The position numbers and the translations under genes are program-made. From assembly GCA_902795965.1 (NCBI GenBank), contig CADBNI010000021.1:86588-150587 (forward strand): a DNA stretch of 64,000 nucleotides, read 5' to 3'. The notes beneath the pieces were generated by a model. The model was not told the origin of the DNA. It saw nothing but the letters and a program-made list of their open reading frames with translations, and searched no databases. Each line of letters opens with the position of its first letter. Position 1 is the stretch's first letter. Source of the DNA: an uncultured bacterium (GTDB taxonomy: Bacteria; Cyanobacteriota; Vampirovibrionia; Gastranaerophilales; Gastranaerophilaceae). Shown piece by piece: positions 16,384 through 23,785 of the stretch.

Positions 16384-16410
16384 TAATAAAAATGACGGGG
16401 TTGCCCCGTC
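16384..16410 (-). terminator. Rho-independent terminator on the reverse strand
   Basis: GACGGGG (16394-16400), TTG, CCCCGTC (16404-16410) forms a perfect 7-bp GC stem. Read on the reverse strand it is followed by ATTTTTATTAT. It lies just upstream of the rex promoter and would stop any reverse transcript coming from the 16411-17000 gap. Confidence 0.7.
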
Positions 16411-16560
16411 GGATTTATGAATTATATATGAAACAGCTCTCTTATATAATTATTATTCCACGGAACTAATTCTTTATAACTATATGTTAAGAAATATTTC
16501 TAATTCTTGAGAATTAGTTTGATAAAATATTGTTAATAATTTATTTAATAACTACTTATG

Positions 16561-16910
16561 ATAATTTTAAACAAAACCGACCTTTGACCGAGCGAACAAT
16601 CAATGTTTGTGAGGAAAAAACAAAGGCTCGTACTGTTTGAGCGGTAAAGTATAATAGGCTGGATTGCGTATTGGCGGCAGAGGGCGAGTTGTTTTGCGAC
16701 AGCAAAACACGCAGACCCGTTTATTGCCGCCAACCAAGCAGTCACGCGGGCCAATCCTTTGGTTCGTTCGCAATGACAATATAGCGAGTTTACGAGCCTT
16801 TAACCGAACAATTACATTGATGTGAGCGAGGGAGCAGGTCGGGAGCTTCTTTGGTTTCTTTCTTGTCGGTACAAGAAAGAAACTGCGAGGGGGCGGTATA
16901 CGCCCCGCAA
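16561..16910. repeat. GC-rich repeat-like island in the rex-gatA gap
   Basis: This stretch is clearly more GC-rich than the AT-rich flanks and carries no convincing gene. It holds internal complementarities: GGTTTCTTTCTTGT with ACAAGAAAGAAAC (about 16852-16882), GTTTTGC with GCAAAAC (about 16691-16708) and GGGGCG with CGCCCC (about 16890-16905). CGTTCGCAATGACAAT and GGATTGCG resemble ends of dispersed bacterial palindromic repeats. The AT-rich flanks (16411-16560 and 16911-17010) hold only short palindromes such as CTAATTC..GAATTAG (16500-16517). Confidence 0.5.
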
Positions 16911-17010
16911 TACAAAATATAAAATTAATTATTTCTGTAAAATAACTAATTTATTAACAATTTATTCTTGCGAATAAGTTATTTTTGTCATATCATTGTT
17001 GTATGGAATT

Positions 17011-17082
17011 GTCATTCTGAGATTGAAAAGTTATGAGATTCTTCGCTAACGCTCAGAATGACGTACAGTCGAAGAATCTCAT
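17011..17082. repeat. Nested palindromic repeat upstream of gatA
   Basis: GTCATTCTGAG (17011-17021) is inverted as CTCAGAATGAC (17052-17062). ATGAGATTCTTCG (17033-17045) is inverted as CGAAGAATCTCAT (17070-17082). The element ends 8 nt before the gatA ribosome site. It contains an ATG in frame with gatA. Confidence 0.75.
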
Positions 17083-17098
17083 AAATAATGGAGAAATT

Positions 17099-18562
17099 AT
17101 GAACGAGCTTTTAAAAAAATCAGCAACGGAACAGAGCAAAGCTCTCAGGAATAAAGAAATTTCGGCGGTTGAACTTACAAATGCCGCTTTTGAAAGAATA
17201 GACGAATTGGAAGGTAAATTGGGTGCTTTTAACTCTTTGACAAAAGAAATTGCACTTGATACCGCAAAAAAAGTTGATGAAAAAATTGCAAAAGGCGAAG
17301 AACTTCCGCTTTTGGCAGGTGTTCCGCTTGCGCTTAAAGACAATATGAATTTGAAGGGGTCTAAGACGACAGCATCTTCAAAAATTTTGGAAAATTTTGT
17401 TTCACCTTTTAATGCTACCGTTACGGAAAAATTGTTGAATAATCTTGTTCCTATTGTAGGAAAAGCTAATTTGGACGAATTCGCAATGGGTTCTTCAAAC
17501 GAGAACTCTGCATTCAAAAAGGTTCATAACCCTTGGAATTTGGATAAAGTTCCCGGAGGTTCTTCTGGCGGTTCTGCGGCAAGCGTTTCAGCTTGCGAAG
17601 CTACTCTTGCGCTCGGTTCCGATACGGGCGGTTCAATCAGACTTCCCGCATCTTTCTGCGGTATTGTAGGTATGAAACCGACTTACGGAAGGGTTTCTCG
17701 TTACGGTTTGATTGCTTTCGCGTCATCATTGGATCAAATAGGACCTTTTGCAAGAACGGTTGAAGACGCTGCTAATTTGCTTGAAGTTATTTCGGGTTAT
17801 GATCCGAAAGATTCGACTTCGTTGAATTTGCCTGTTGAGCATTATGCGCAAAACCTTAATAACGATATTAAGGGCATGAAAGTCGGCGTTATAAAAGAAC
17901 TTATGTCGGAAGGATTGACCGAAGATGTTCAAAAGGCTATGCAAAAGGCGATTGACGATTATAAAAATATGGGTTGTGAAATCGTTGAAATTTCACTTCC
18001 GAGGCTTAAATATTCAATCGGTATTTATTATATTTTGGCGACTGCCGAATGTTCATCGAATTTGGCAAGATTTGACGGTGTAAAATACGGATACAGAACA
18101 CCTGATGCAAAGACATTGCTTGAAATGTATACCAAAACCCGTGCCGAAGGTTTCGGCCCTGAGGTTAAACGTCGTATAATGCTTGGTACTTATGCGCTTT
18201 CTTCGGGTTATTATGATGCTTATTATAAGAAAGCTCAGCAGATGCGCGCACTTGTTACGCAGGATTTTGAAGAAGCGTTCAAGAAGGTTGATATTTTGAT
18301 ATCTCCGACTTGTCCGAATACGGCATTTGATTTGGGTGCAAAATCTTCAGATCCTTTGGCAATGTATTTGACTGATATAGCAACGATTTCCGCAAACCTT
18401 GCGGGTATCCCGGGAATGAGCGTTCCTGCAGGATTTGACTGCGACGGTATGCCGATAGGCTTGCAAATCCTTGCTCCGCAACTGAAAGAAGGCAGATTGT
18501 TTAATGCGGCTCACAAGTTTGAACGCGCAAACGATTACTACTTGCAGTTGGCAAAAATCTGA
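17099..18562 (+). CDS. gatA: Aspartyl/glutamyl-tRNA amidotransferase subunit A
   Basis: A 487-residue amidase-signature enzyme. GatCAB converts Glu-tRNA(Gln) (and often Asp-tRNA(Asn)) to the amide; GatA releases ammonia from glutamine. The catalytic Lys (PLALKDNMNLKG), the cis-Ser (PGGSSGGSAA) and the Ser nucleophile (GSDTGGSIR) are all intact, as is the FDGVKYGYR block. The start at 17099 is chosen for its GGAGAAATT site and because MNELLKKSATEQ is the family N terminus. An in-frame ATG at 17033 lies in a repeat. gatB and gatC are not adjacent. Confidence 0.96.
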   Translation: MNELLKKSATEQSKALRNKEISAVELTNAAFERIDELEGKLGAFNSLTKEIALDTAKKVDEKIAKGEELPLLAGVPLALKDNMNLKGSKTTASSKILENFVSPFNATVTEKLLNNLVPIVGKANLDEFAMGSSNENSAFKKVHNPWNLDKVPGGSSGGSAASVSACEATLALGSDTGGSIRLPASFCGIVGMKPTYGRVSRYGLIAFASSLDQIGPFARTVEDAANLLEVISGYDPKDSTSLNLPVEHYAQNLNNDIKGMKVGVIKELMSEGLTEDVQKAMQKAIDDYKNMGCEIVEISLPRLKYSIGIYYILATAECSSNLARFDGVKYGYRTPDAKTLLEMYTKTRAEGFGPEVKRRIMLGTYALSSGYYDAYYKKAQQMRALVTQDFEEAFKKVDILISPTCPNTAFDLGAKSSDPLAMYLTDIATISANLAGIPGMSVPAGFDCDGMPIGLQILAPQLKEGRLFNAAHKFERANDYYLQLAKI

Positions 18563-18573
18563 CAGAGGTGAAA

Positions 18574-18624
18574 ATGGAAGTTAATATAGGTGATGGATTA
18601 TTTGTCAAACCTTAACATCTGAAA
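18574..18624 (+). other. Disrupted 5' part of the nucleotidyltransferase gene
   Basis: ATG at 18574 has a good GAGGTG ribosome site and encodes MEVNIGDGLFVKP, then TAA (18613-18615), then HLK in the same frame running into the ATG at 18625. The N terminus therefore looks continuous with the downstream gene except for one stop codon, probably an original sense codon such as GAA. Confidence 0.55.
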
Positions 18625-18897
18625 ATGTTGACAGATATTTTCAAATTTTATTGCCCGAATGCCATTGTTTGGGCTTACGGCAGTCGTATAAACGGGAAGG
18701 CTCATGACGGAAGTGATTTGGATTTGGTTGTGAGGGATTTTGGTGCAAAAGATTTGAAACTTTCAAAACTGCGTGAACTTATAAATGACAGTAATATACC
18801 GTTTTTGGTTGATATAAATGAATTTGACAAACTTCCCGATTATTTTAAGACTGAAATCTTGAAGGATTATGTTGAAATTTATAATAAAAAATGTTAA
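18625..18897 (+). CDS. MNT-type nucleotidyltransferase (possibly truncated at the 5' end)
   Basis: A 90-residue minimal nucleotidyltransferase domain. The polymerase-beta-type motif is intact: AYGSRINGKAHDGSDLDLVV (GS...D-x-D), with the third acidic residue in LVDINEFD. Such MNT proteins act as antitoxins to HEPN toxins, in some cases by AMP-adding activity. The ATG at 18625 lacks a ribosome site. The normal start appears to be 18574, cut off by an in-frame TAA, so the protein is either shortened or the gene is newly broken. It is followed by a second MNT gene and a HEPN gene. Confidence 0.75.
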   Translation: MLTDIFKFYCPNAIVWAYGSRINGKAHDGSDLDLVVRDFGAKDLKLSKLRELINDSNIPFLVDINEFDKLPDYFKTEILKDYVEIYNKKC

Positions 18898-18906
18898 AAT
18901 TAGTAT

Positions 18907-19224
18907 GTGAAACATATTAACAAAATTATTAACAAATTGAATAAGTCTATAAAGGATTTGTATTCTGATTTCAGCGGTGTTTATTTGTACGGGTCGTATG
19001 CGAACAATACCGCAGTTTCGGATAGTGATATTGACCTGATTGCAATATTTGCCAATTCGGTGGAACGTACCCGCAGAATGGATTTGTGGGATATTGTGGG
19101 TAAATTGGAAGCTGAATATGATGTTATTTTTGATATTCACCCAATGACTTTATCTGAGCTTGAAAAAAATTCCGTTTATTATAACCAAGTAGTAAATAAA
19201 GGTATTTTTTATGGAGCAAAATAA
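18907..19224 (+). CDS. MNT-type nucleotidyltransferase, likely antitoxin
   Basis: A 105-residue nucleotidyltransferase-domain protein with GVYLYGSYANNTAVSDSDID (GS...S-D-x-D) and a third acidic position in DVIFDIHP. The start is GTG without a strong ribosome site, 9 nt after the previous stop. It overlaps the HEPN gene by 14 bp, the usual arrangement of MNT/HEPN toxin-antitoxin pairs, where the MNT partner modifies or neutralises the HEPN RNase. Confidence 0.82.
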   Translation: MKHINKIINKLNKSIKDLYSDFSGVYLYGSYANNTAVSDSDIDLIAIFANSVERTRRMDLWDIVGKLEAEYDVIFDIHPMTLSELEKNSVYYNQVVNKGIFYGAK

Positions 19225-19609
19225 ACGAGTATTGATATACAATGCGATAGATAAGTCTGAAAAGGCAATTTTGGTTGCAATTTCAAATTTTGATAACGGA
19301 TATTATTCAGCTTGCCAAAACAGATTATATTATGCCGTTTTTTATGTAGTGAGCGCATTGGCTTATAAAGACGGATTTATAACATCAAAACATGCTCAGT
19401 TAATGGGTTGGTTTAATCGAGAATATATATACAAAAATAAAATTTTTGATGAAAAACTTTTTCGGATATACAAAGAAGTATTTACCGACAGGCAAAAATC
19501 TGATTACGATTTTATGTATGAACCTTTACCCGAAGATATTGAAAAATCAATAGATGAAACAAAATTTTTTGTAAAACAGGTAAAAGATTATATTATTCAA
19601 GCCCTTTAA
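19211..19609 (+). CDS. HEPN-domain protein, likely toxin partner
   Basis: A 132-residue all-helical protein with the HEPN pattern: AIDKSEKAILVAISNFDNGY, then YSACQNRLYYAVFYVVSAL and, near the C terminus, FTDRQKSDYDFMYEPLP. HEPN proteins are often metal-independent RNases. The catalytic R-x4-6-H motif is not clearly preserved here, so activity is uncertain. It overlaps the upstream MNT gene by 14 bp, and its 3' end overlaps the convergent XRE gene by 17 bp. Confidence 0.8.
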   Translation: MEQNKRVLIYNAIDKSEKAILVAISNFDNGYYSACQNRLYYAVFYVVSALAYKDGFITSKHAQLMGWFNREYIYKNKIFDEKLFRIYKEVFTDRQKSDYDFMYEPLPEDIEKSIDETKFFVKQVKDYIIQAL

Positions 19610-19811
19610 AAAATTCTTCCATTGGGATTTGGAGGGTTTTTGACATTTTGTAGAGGACTATTGCGGTGGGGGAGGTCAAACCCTGCTCAATTTTACTCAT
19701 ATGGCTGACGCTTATGTCAATCATCTCCGCAAACTGCTCCTGTGTGATGTCTTTTCTTGTTCTTTCGGCTTTAATGTTGCGCCCTAATAAATATTTGTAA
19801 TCTTTTGTCAT
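19593..19811 (-). CDS. XRE-family HTH regulator, cassette B
   Basis: A 72-residue protein made of a single Cro/C1-type HTH (GRNIKAERTRKDITQEQFAE, then MIDISVSHMSKIEQGLTSPT). It is probably the repressor of the divergent pilin gene at 19934. Its start has no ribosome site; TATAAT (19823-19818) ends 6 nt before the ATG, which fits a leaderless mRNA. The regulator is not close to that of cassette C although the two pilins are nearly identical. Control of the adjacent HEPN/MNT genes is an alternative. Confidence 0.88.
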   Translation of the reverse strand: MTKDYKYLLGRNIKAERTRKDITQEQFAEMIDISVSHMSKIEQGLTSPTAIVLYKMSKTLQIPMEEFFKGLE

Positions 19812-19828
19812 TTTTTAATTATATAGTC

Positions 19829-19920
19829 TTGACAAATTTCAAATAAGTGAATATAATGATTATAGATATCAATATATTGATAATATTGACAAAATATTGA
19901 TTTTATAATGAAAATATTGA
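19829..19920 (+). promoter_or_regulatory. Promoter/operator region of pilin B
   Basis: TTGACA (19829-19834), 17 bp, TATAAT (19852-19857) is a near-consensus promoter for the pilin. Downstream lie a perfect 16-bp palindrome TATCAATATATTGATA (19867-19882) and three further AATATTGA copies (about 19883, 19893 and 19913), a plausible array of repressor half-sites. Confidence 0.65.
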
Positions 19921-19933
19921 CAGAGGTGCTATT

Positions 19934-20536
19934 ATGAGGAAATTACCTGCATTCACGCTTGCGGAAGTCTTGATTACCCTCGGGATAATCGGGGTTGTTG
20001 CCACTATGACAATGCCTGTACTGATTACAAATATTAGAAACACCGAATTGCAAAGCAGGTTTAAAAAGACTACCGCAGAACTCCAAAACGCACTCCAAAA
20101 AGTTCAATTTGACGAAGGGCAAACCATATACGGAAACTATACAGGTTACGGTAACAAAATTGCAAAAATTCTTGTAAAACAGTTTAAACAACCGGCAACT
20201 TGCAATATTATTGCAACTGAAATAAAAAGAAACAAACTTAACGGTAAAGATTTATTATACAAAAATTATGATAACAGTGATTTTAATACACATCTTATTG
20301 ATGACGGAACAATAATTGTAAACGATAATTTTTTTATTTTTGTAAATAATGATGCATTCTCAAATACAAGTTATCAACTCTATATCGACACAAACGGCTA
20401 TAAAAAACCGAATAAAGTAGGTTATGACTTGTTCATGTTTTGCCTAAAACCGAACGACAGATTGGACTACACTTGTGACACATACACACAAAAAGCATTT
20501 ACCCAAAAAGATTATTTTAAAAATCTGCCGAGATAA
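19934..20536 (+). CDS. Prepilin-like protein, cassette B
   Basis: A 200-residue pilin/pseudopilin-like protein with a 6-residue leader (MRKLPA, Ala at -1) before FTLAEVLITLGIIGVVA. It has the family helix FKKTTAELQNALQKVQ and the loop YIDTNGYKKPNKVGYDLFMF. Two late cysteines (FCLKPND, DYTCDTY) may pair. It is nearly identical to the pilin at 24383 except in residues about 70-105. The ribosome site is GAGGTG. It is transcribed divergently from the XRE gene at 19811. Confidence 0.9.
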   Translation: MRKLPAFTLAEVLITLGIIGVVATMTMPVLITNIRNTELQSRFKKTTAELQNALQKVQFDEGQTIYGNYTGYGNKIAKILVKQFKQPATCNIIATEIKRNKLNGKDLLYKNYDNSDFNTHLIDDGTIIVNDNFFIFVNNDAFSNTSYQLYIDTNGYKKPNKVGYDLFMFCLKPNDRLDYTCDTYTQKAFTQKDYFKNLPR

Positions 20537-20631
20537 TTTTGTAAACAAATGTAACAAAATAATCCTTTTGTGAAATCGGGTTATCTCAAAATACTTTACA
20601 TGGTTAAGAGTACAATATAAGGAGAGATGAG

Positions 20632-20958
20632 ATGACTTTTTTAGCTATTGATGCACAAAAGAATTTATTCACATTGCAAAAAAGCCAACTGCAATTTGAG
20701 CAAACCCTTGTTATGAGCAGGGCAAATTACATTACAAAACAAATGGGCTATCGCGCTCAAGAACTTGAGGACACTGACGTTGACTGTGATGATGATCCGA
20801 CTTATATCGCATTACAGCAAGAGGAATCCTACCTTGAGACCCGACAGGATTCACTGGATTCGCAAATCAGTTTGATGGAAAACGAAATTTCTTCACTCAA
20901 GAACCTCGTTAACAACAACATCAAATCGTCTTGCAGCTTGAACTTAATCGGCGGGTAG
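20632..20958 (+). CDS. Hypothetical coiled-coil protein, 108 residues
   Basis: No family recognised. The protein is helical and acidic. The N-terminal part (FTLQKSQLQFEQTLVMSRAN) and the C-terminal part (SLDSQISLMENEISSLKNLV) form coiled coils around a DVDCDDDPT turn. The size and the pattern of two helices with a central acidic turn recall small secretion-substrate or pilus-associated proteins, but this is only a resemblance. AAGGAG lies 7 nt before the ATG. The stop codon lies within a hairpin. Confidence 0.7.
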   Translation: MTFLAIDAQKNLFTLQKSQLQFEQTLVMSRANYITKQMGYRAQELEDTDVDCDDDPTYIALQQEESYLETRQDSLDSQISLMENEISSLKNLVNNNIKSSCSLNLIGG

Positions 20959-20969
20959 GCAAAGCCTAC
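20955..20969 (+). terminator. Weak terminator-like hairpin
   Basis: GTAGGC, AAA, GCCTAC followed by TTTA, overlapping the stop codon of the 108-residue gene. The T-run is short, so termination would be inefficient. The rest of the gap to 21126 shows nothing clear. Confidence 0.45.
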
Positions 20970-21126
20970 TTTAGTGTAGCTTACGACCACTGTCGAGCCG
21001 CTTTTGATGATAGCTGATTAATGCAATAATATTGGTATTAGCCGCTTTGTCTGATTAAATGCACTCGGGTCGTCTGACCAAACTTGTTTAAGTCTAATAT
21101 GATTTATCCCTCGCATCTGTTTTGCT

Positions 21127-21972
21127 TTAAAAACTGATTTGTGACCGATTAAAAAGTTCTGCCGTATTCAACATCAAAGACGCTATGGTCATGGGACCTA
21201 CACCCCCGGGAACGGGCGAAATGTAAGATGCTGATTTTGATACTTCGTTAAATTCAACATCACCGCGCAACTTCCCGTTTTCATCTCTAAAAATTCCTAC
21301 ATCAACTACTACACAATTATTTTTTATAAATTTTTCCCCTACAACATTTTTTCCCACTGCTGAAATTAATATATCAGCAGTTTTTGTTATGTCAGATAGA
21401 TTTTTCGTTTTACTGTGGCAGATTGTGACTGTTGCGTTTCTGTTCAAAAGCATTTGACTGACGGGTTTGCCGACCAAATTGGAACGACCGATTACAACTG
21501 CGTGTTTCCCCTCAATTTCAATATTATATTCGTCCAAAAGCAATAAAATCCCTTTCGGAGTACAGGGATAAACGTACGGTTTTTCGCCCGCAAAAAGTTT
21601 TCCGCTGTTATATGACGTAAGCCCGTCAACGTCTTTTTGGGGAGAAATCGCATCAATAACGGTATTTTTGTCAATATGTTCGGGCAGTGGAAGCTGAACC
21701 AAAATTGCCGTAATATTTTCGTCATTATTGAGTTCTTCAATTTTTTTCAAAAGCTCATTTTGCGAAACATCAGACGGATATTCGATTACGATTGAATTTA
21801 TACCCAATTTTTCGGCAGTTTTCTTTTTGTTATTAACATAAATTCTGCTGGATGGGTCGTTACCTGCCAAAATTACTGCAAGAGAGGGTTTTTGAGGCAT
21901 TTTGTTAATCTTTGTTTTTAATTCCTCAAAAATTTTATCACGTAATTTTTTGCCGTCTAAAATTATTGCCAT
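21127..21972 (-). CDS. folD: Methylenetetrahydrofolate dehydrogenase/cyclohydrolase FolD
   Basis: A 281-residue bifunctional FolD that interconverts 5,10-methylene-, methenyl- and 10-formyl-tetrahydrofolate with NAD(P). Family blocks are present: DPSSRIYVNNKKKTAEKLGI (the catalytic Lys), ILVQLPLPEHIDKNTVIDAI, PQKDVDGLT, GRSNLVGKPVSQMLL and PVPGGVGPMT. It is the last gene of a reverse operon; its ATG overlaps the TAA of the ATPase gene by 1 nt. Confidence 0.96.
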   Translation of the reverse strand: MAIILDGKKLRDKIFEELKTKINKMPQKPSLAVILAGNDPSSRIYVNNKKKTAEKLGINSIVIEYPSDVSQNELLKKIEELNNDENITAILVQLPLPEHIDKNTVIDAISPQKDVDGLTSYNSGKLFAGEKPYVYPCTPKGILLLLDEYNIEIEGKHAVVIGRSNLVGKPVSQMLLNRNATVTICHSKTKNLSDITKTADILISAVGKNVVGEKFIKNNCVVVDVGIFRDENGKLRGDVEFNEVSKSASYISPVPGGVGPMTIASLMLNTAELFNRSQISF

Positions 21973-22718
21973 TATTCCCTCACCTGCGGAAGATTTAGTC
22001 TGAAATAAAACTGTTTTATTGCATTTTGAATTAAAGAAGATTCTTTATCAAGCGGATTTATCTCTTTGTCAGTCGGAATTACCCCCAAAACGTCCAAATC
22101 GTAACGTTTCAAAAGTTCATAAACCGAAGTCAAATCAGTATTGTCAACTTTGTTGATTATAACACCTAACTGATTGCCTGCCGCGTATTTTGCGCTGAAT
22201 TCTTCAATACGCTTTGCAAGATGCGCGCTTTCTTCAGTCGGATTTCCGACGATAAGCGTTGTGTCAATATCCGTATCAACAAGCTGATTTAGATATTTCA
22301 AGTCAAATTCGCAATCAAAAATTACGATATCGTATCTGTCAATGAGTTTCAAAACAGCATCATTGATTTGTGCCGTAATCGGGCAGCGACAATCTTTCGC
22401 GCCGACAAACCACGAAACAATAATATCAATGTTTTCGTCCAAAGAAACAACAATGTCTTCCATTGCCCATTCTACAAATTCCTGTTTTGACATTCCTTCG
22501 GGAATACCCGTTTTATACTCGTGTTTTCCGCTCCTGATACCGTAAATCGTATTTCTTATATCAAGCCCGAAACTGTGACCGAGTTCGCTTGTCAAATCGT
22601 TATCAAACAAGAGTATTGATTTTTCGGGAAAATACTCTCTGAAAATTCTCAAAAATGCCTTTGTTACCGTTGTTTTTCCGCTTCCGCTTTTACCTGTTAT
22701 TGCTAATTTGAATGCCAT
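21972..22718 (-). CDS. CooC/MinD-like P-loop ATPase
   Basis: A 248-residue SIMIBI-class ATPase with a deviant P-loop AITGKSGSGKTTVTKAF (residues 5-21), a FDNDL switch-like strand and VIFDCEFDLKYL. CooC proteins load nickel or reactivate corrinoid proteins in C1 metabolism. Its place between a MetE/UroD-like methyltransferase and folD supports a C1/corrinoid role. The start at 22718 (MAFKLAITGK) is chosen because an upstream in-frame start would add 17 residues that break the family N terminus. It overlaps the upstream gene by 29 bp. Confidence 0.75.
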   Translation of the reverse strand: MAFKLAITGKSGSGKTTVTKAFLRIFREYFPEKSILLFDNDLTSELGHSFGLDIRNTIYGIRSGKHEYKTGIPEGMSKQEFVEWAMEDIVVSLDENIDIIVSWFVGAKDCRCPITAQINDAVLKLIDRYDIVIFDCEFDLKYLNQLVDTDIDTTLIVGNPTEESAHLAKRIEEFSAKYAAGNQLGVIINKVDNTDLTSVYELLKRYDLDVLGVIPTDKEINPLDKESSLIQNAIKQFYFRLNLPQVRE

Positions 22719-23778
22719 ATTTTGACAACTCCTTTGTAAGATCCATTGCCTTTTCGGCAAGTTCTTCACTTAATCCTCCCGCACCGCATGACGGTGTGAT
22801 TAACGAATTTTCCAAAATAATTTTCTCATTAATTCCTTTTTTGGTCAAATATTTTACGGCTTTTTCAAAAACAGAAATAAGTTTATTCAAATCAATCTTT
22901 TCCAAAGCCTTTGTATCAAGTGTAGGAACAACTCCCCACGCGATTTTTCCACCGTTTTCGAGAAATATTTTAATTTTTTCGCTGAAAATACTCAAATTTT
23001 GTGCGTAAGTGTACGCATCAGTATTTATAATATCAACCCCCGCATCAATCGGAATTGTCCAGTCGCATTTCCCGCAACAATGAATTGCGCTGATTGCGCC
23101 GTATTGCTTGATTATATCGGAAACTGATTTTAACATTTCAATAACTTCATTTTGAGAAACGGTCAAAAACGCTGATGTCCCCAACTGCGAAAGCGAAGGT
23201 TCGTCTATAAAAATTATCGGAGTTGTATCGGAGTTTGCACATTTTATTTCTTTTATTTGCCAAAGTGCCTTCAATACGAGGGTTTTTGTAATAATTTCTT
23301 TTAAGGTTTCATCATAAAATGCGGATTTGCCCGATTTATCCGTTAATGATGTAGAGAGTGTAAAAGGTCCGACAATTTGACCTTTTGCAAAATTAGGTTT
23401 GGTGTTTTTTATAATTTCGATAAATTTTGGGAATGCGATTGAATTATTTCGGCTGATTGCGTATTTGTCAAGAATTTTGGCGGTTGATTCGTCCAAATTT
23501 TGAGAAGTAATAATTTCGTAATCGTTAAAAAATTCTTCAATATTTTCAAAAAACTTGTCGCATTCGGTGTCAAGATAATCTTTTTCAACAAAAAACGAAG
23601 GCATATTTTCCAAAAATTGGATAATCATGTCTTCGTTTTTGTTAATCTTTGTGAGCTGAGGCCAAAACGGAATTTTGTAAAAATCCTTTTTTACGAGTTC
23701 CATAGCTTTTTCTAAATTGTCATGAGGAAGTGAGCCGATGGCTAAACATTCAAATGTCAATTTGGAATTTTGGCTCAT
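22690..23778 (-). CDS. MetE/uroporphyrinogen decarboxylase-like methyltransferase family protein
   Basis: A 362-residue TIM-barrel protein of the UroD/MetE superfamily. SAIHCCGKCDW (His plus Cys) and TPSCGAGGL (Cys) fit the zinc ligands that bind the thiol substrate in cobalamin-independent methionine synthase C-terminal domains. FIDEPSLSQLG supplies the conserved Asp-Glu-Pro block. It is far shorter than MetE (about 750), like the core-MetE and corrinoid methyltransferase forms. ATG 23778 follows AGGTG. The gene starts 7 nt after the rplI stop. Confidence 0.75.
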   Translation of the reverse strand: MSQNSKLTFECLAIGSLPHDNLEKAMELVKKDFYKIPFWPQLTKINKNEDMIIQFLENMPSFFVEKDYLDTECDKFFENIEEFFNDYEIITSQNLDESTAKILDKYAISRNNSIAFPKFIEIIKNTKPNFAKGQIVGPFTLSTSLTDKSGKSAFYDETLKEIITKTLVLKALWQIKEIKCANSDTTPIIFIDEPSLSQLGTSAFLTVSQNEVIEMLKSVSDIIKQYGAISAIHCCGKCDWTIPIDAGVDIINTDAYTYAQNLSIFSEKIKIFLENGGKIAWGVVPTLDTKALEKIDLNKLISVFEKAVKYLTKKGINEKIILENSLITPSCGAGGLSEELAEKAMDLTKELSKYGIQISNNR

Positions 23779-23785
23779 CAATCAC

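Noticed and set aside
16545..16754. A 69-codon reverse reading frame in the rex-gatA gap
   Set aside because: It lies in the GC-rich hairpin-rich island, has no ribosome site and encodes a composition unlike real genes here; it is better explained as repeat sequence.
16530..16960. TTGTTAA (16530) and TTAACAA (16954) as a Rex operator
   Set aside because: They are half-sites about 420 bp apart; no complete TTGTTAA-N4-TTAACAA or TTGTGAA-N4-TTCACAA palindrome was found.
17033..17098. Upstream in-frame ATG for gatA
   Set aside because: It lies within a palindromic repeat with no ribosome site, while 17099 has GGAG and matches the family N terminus.
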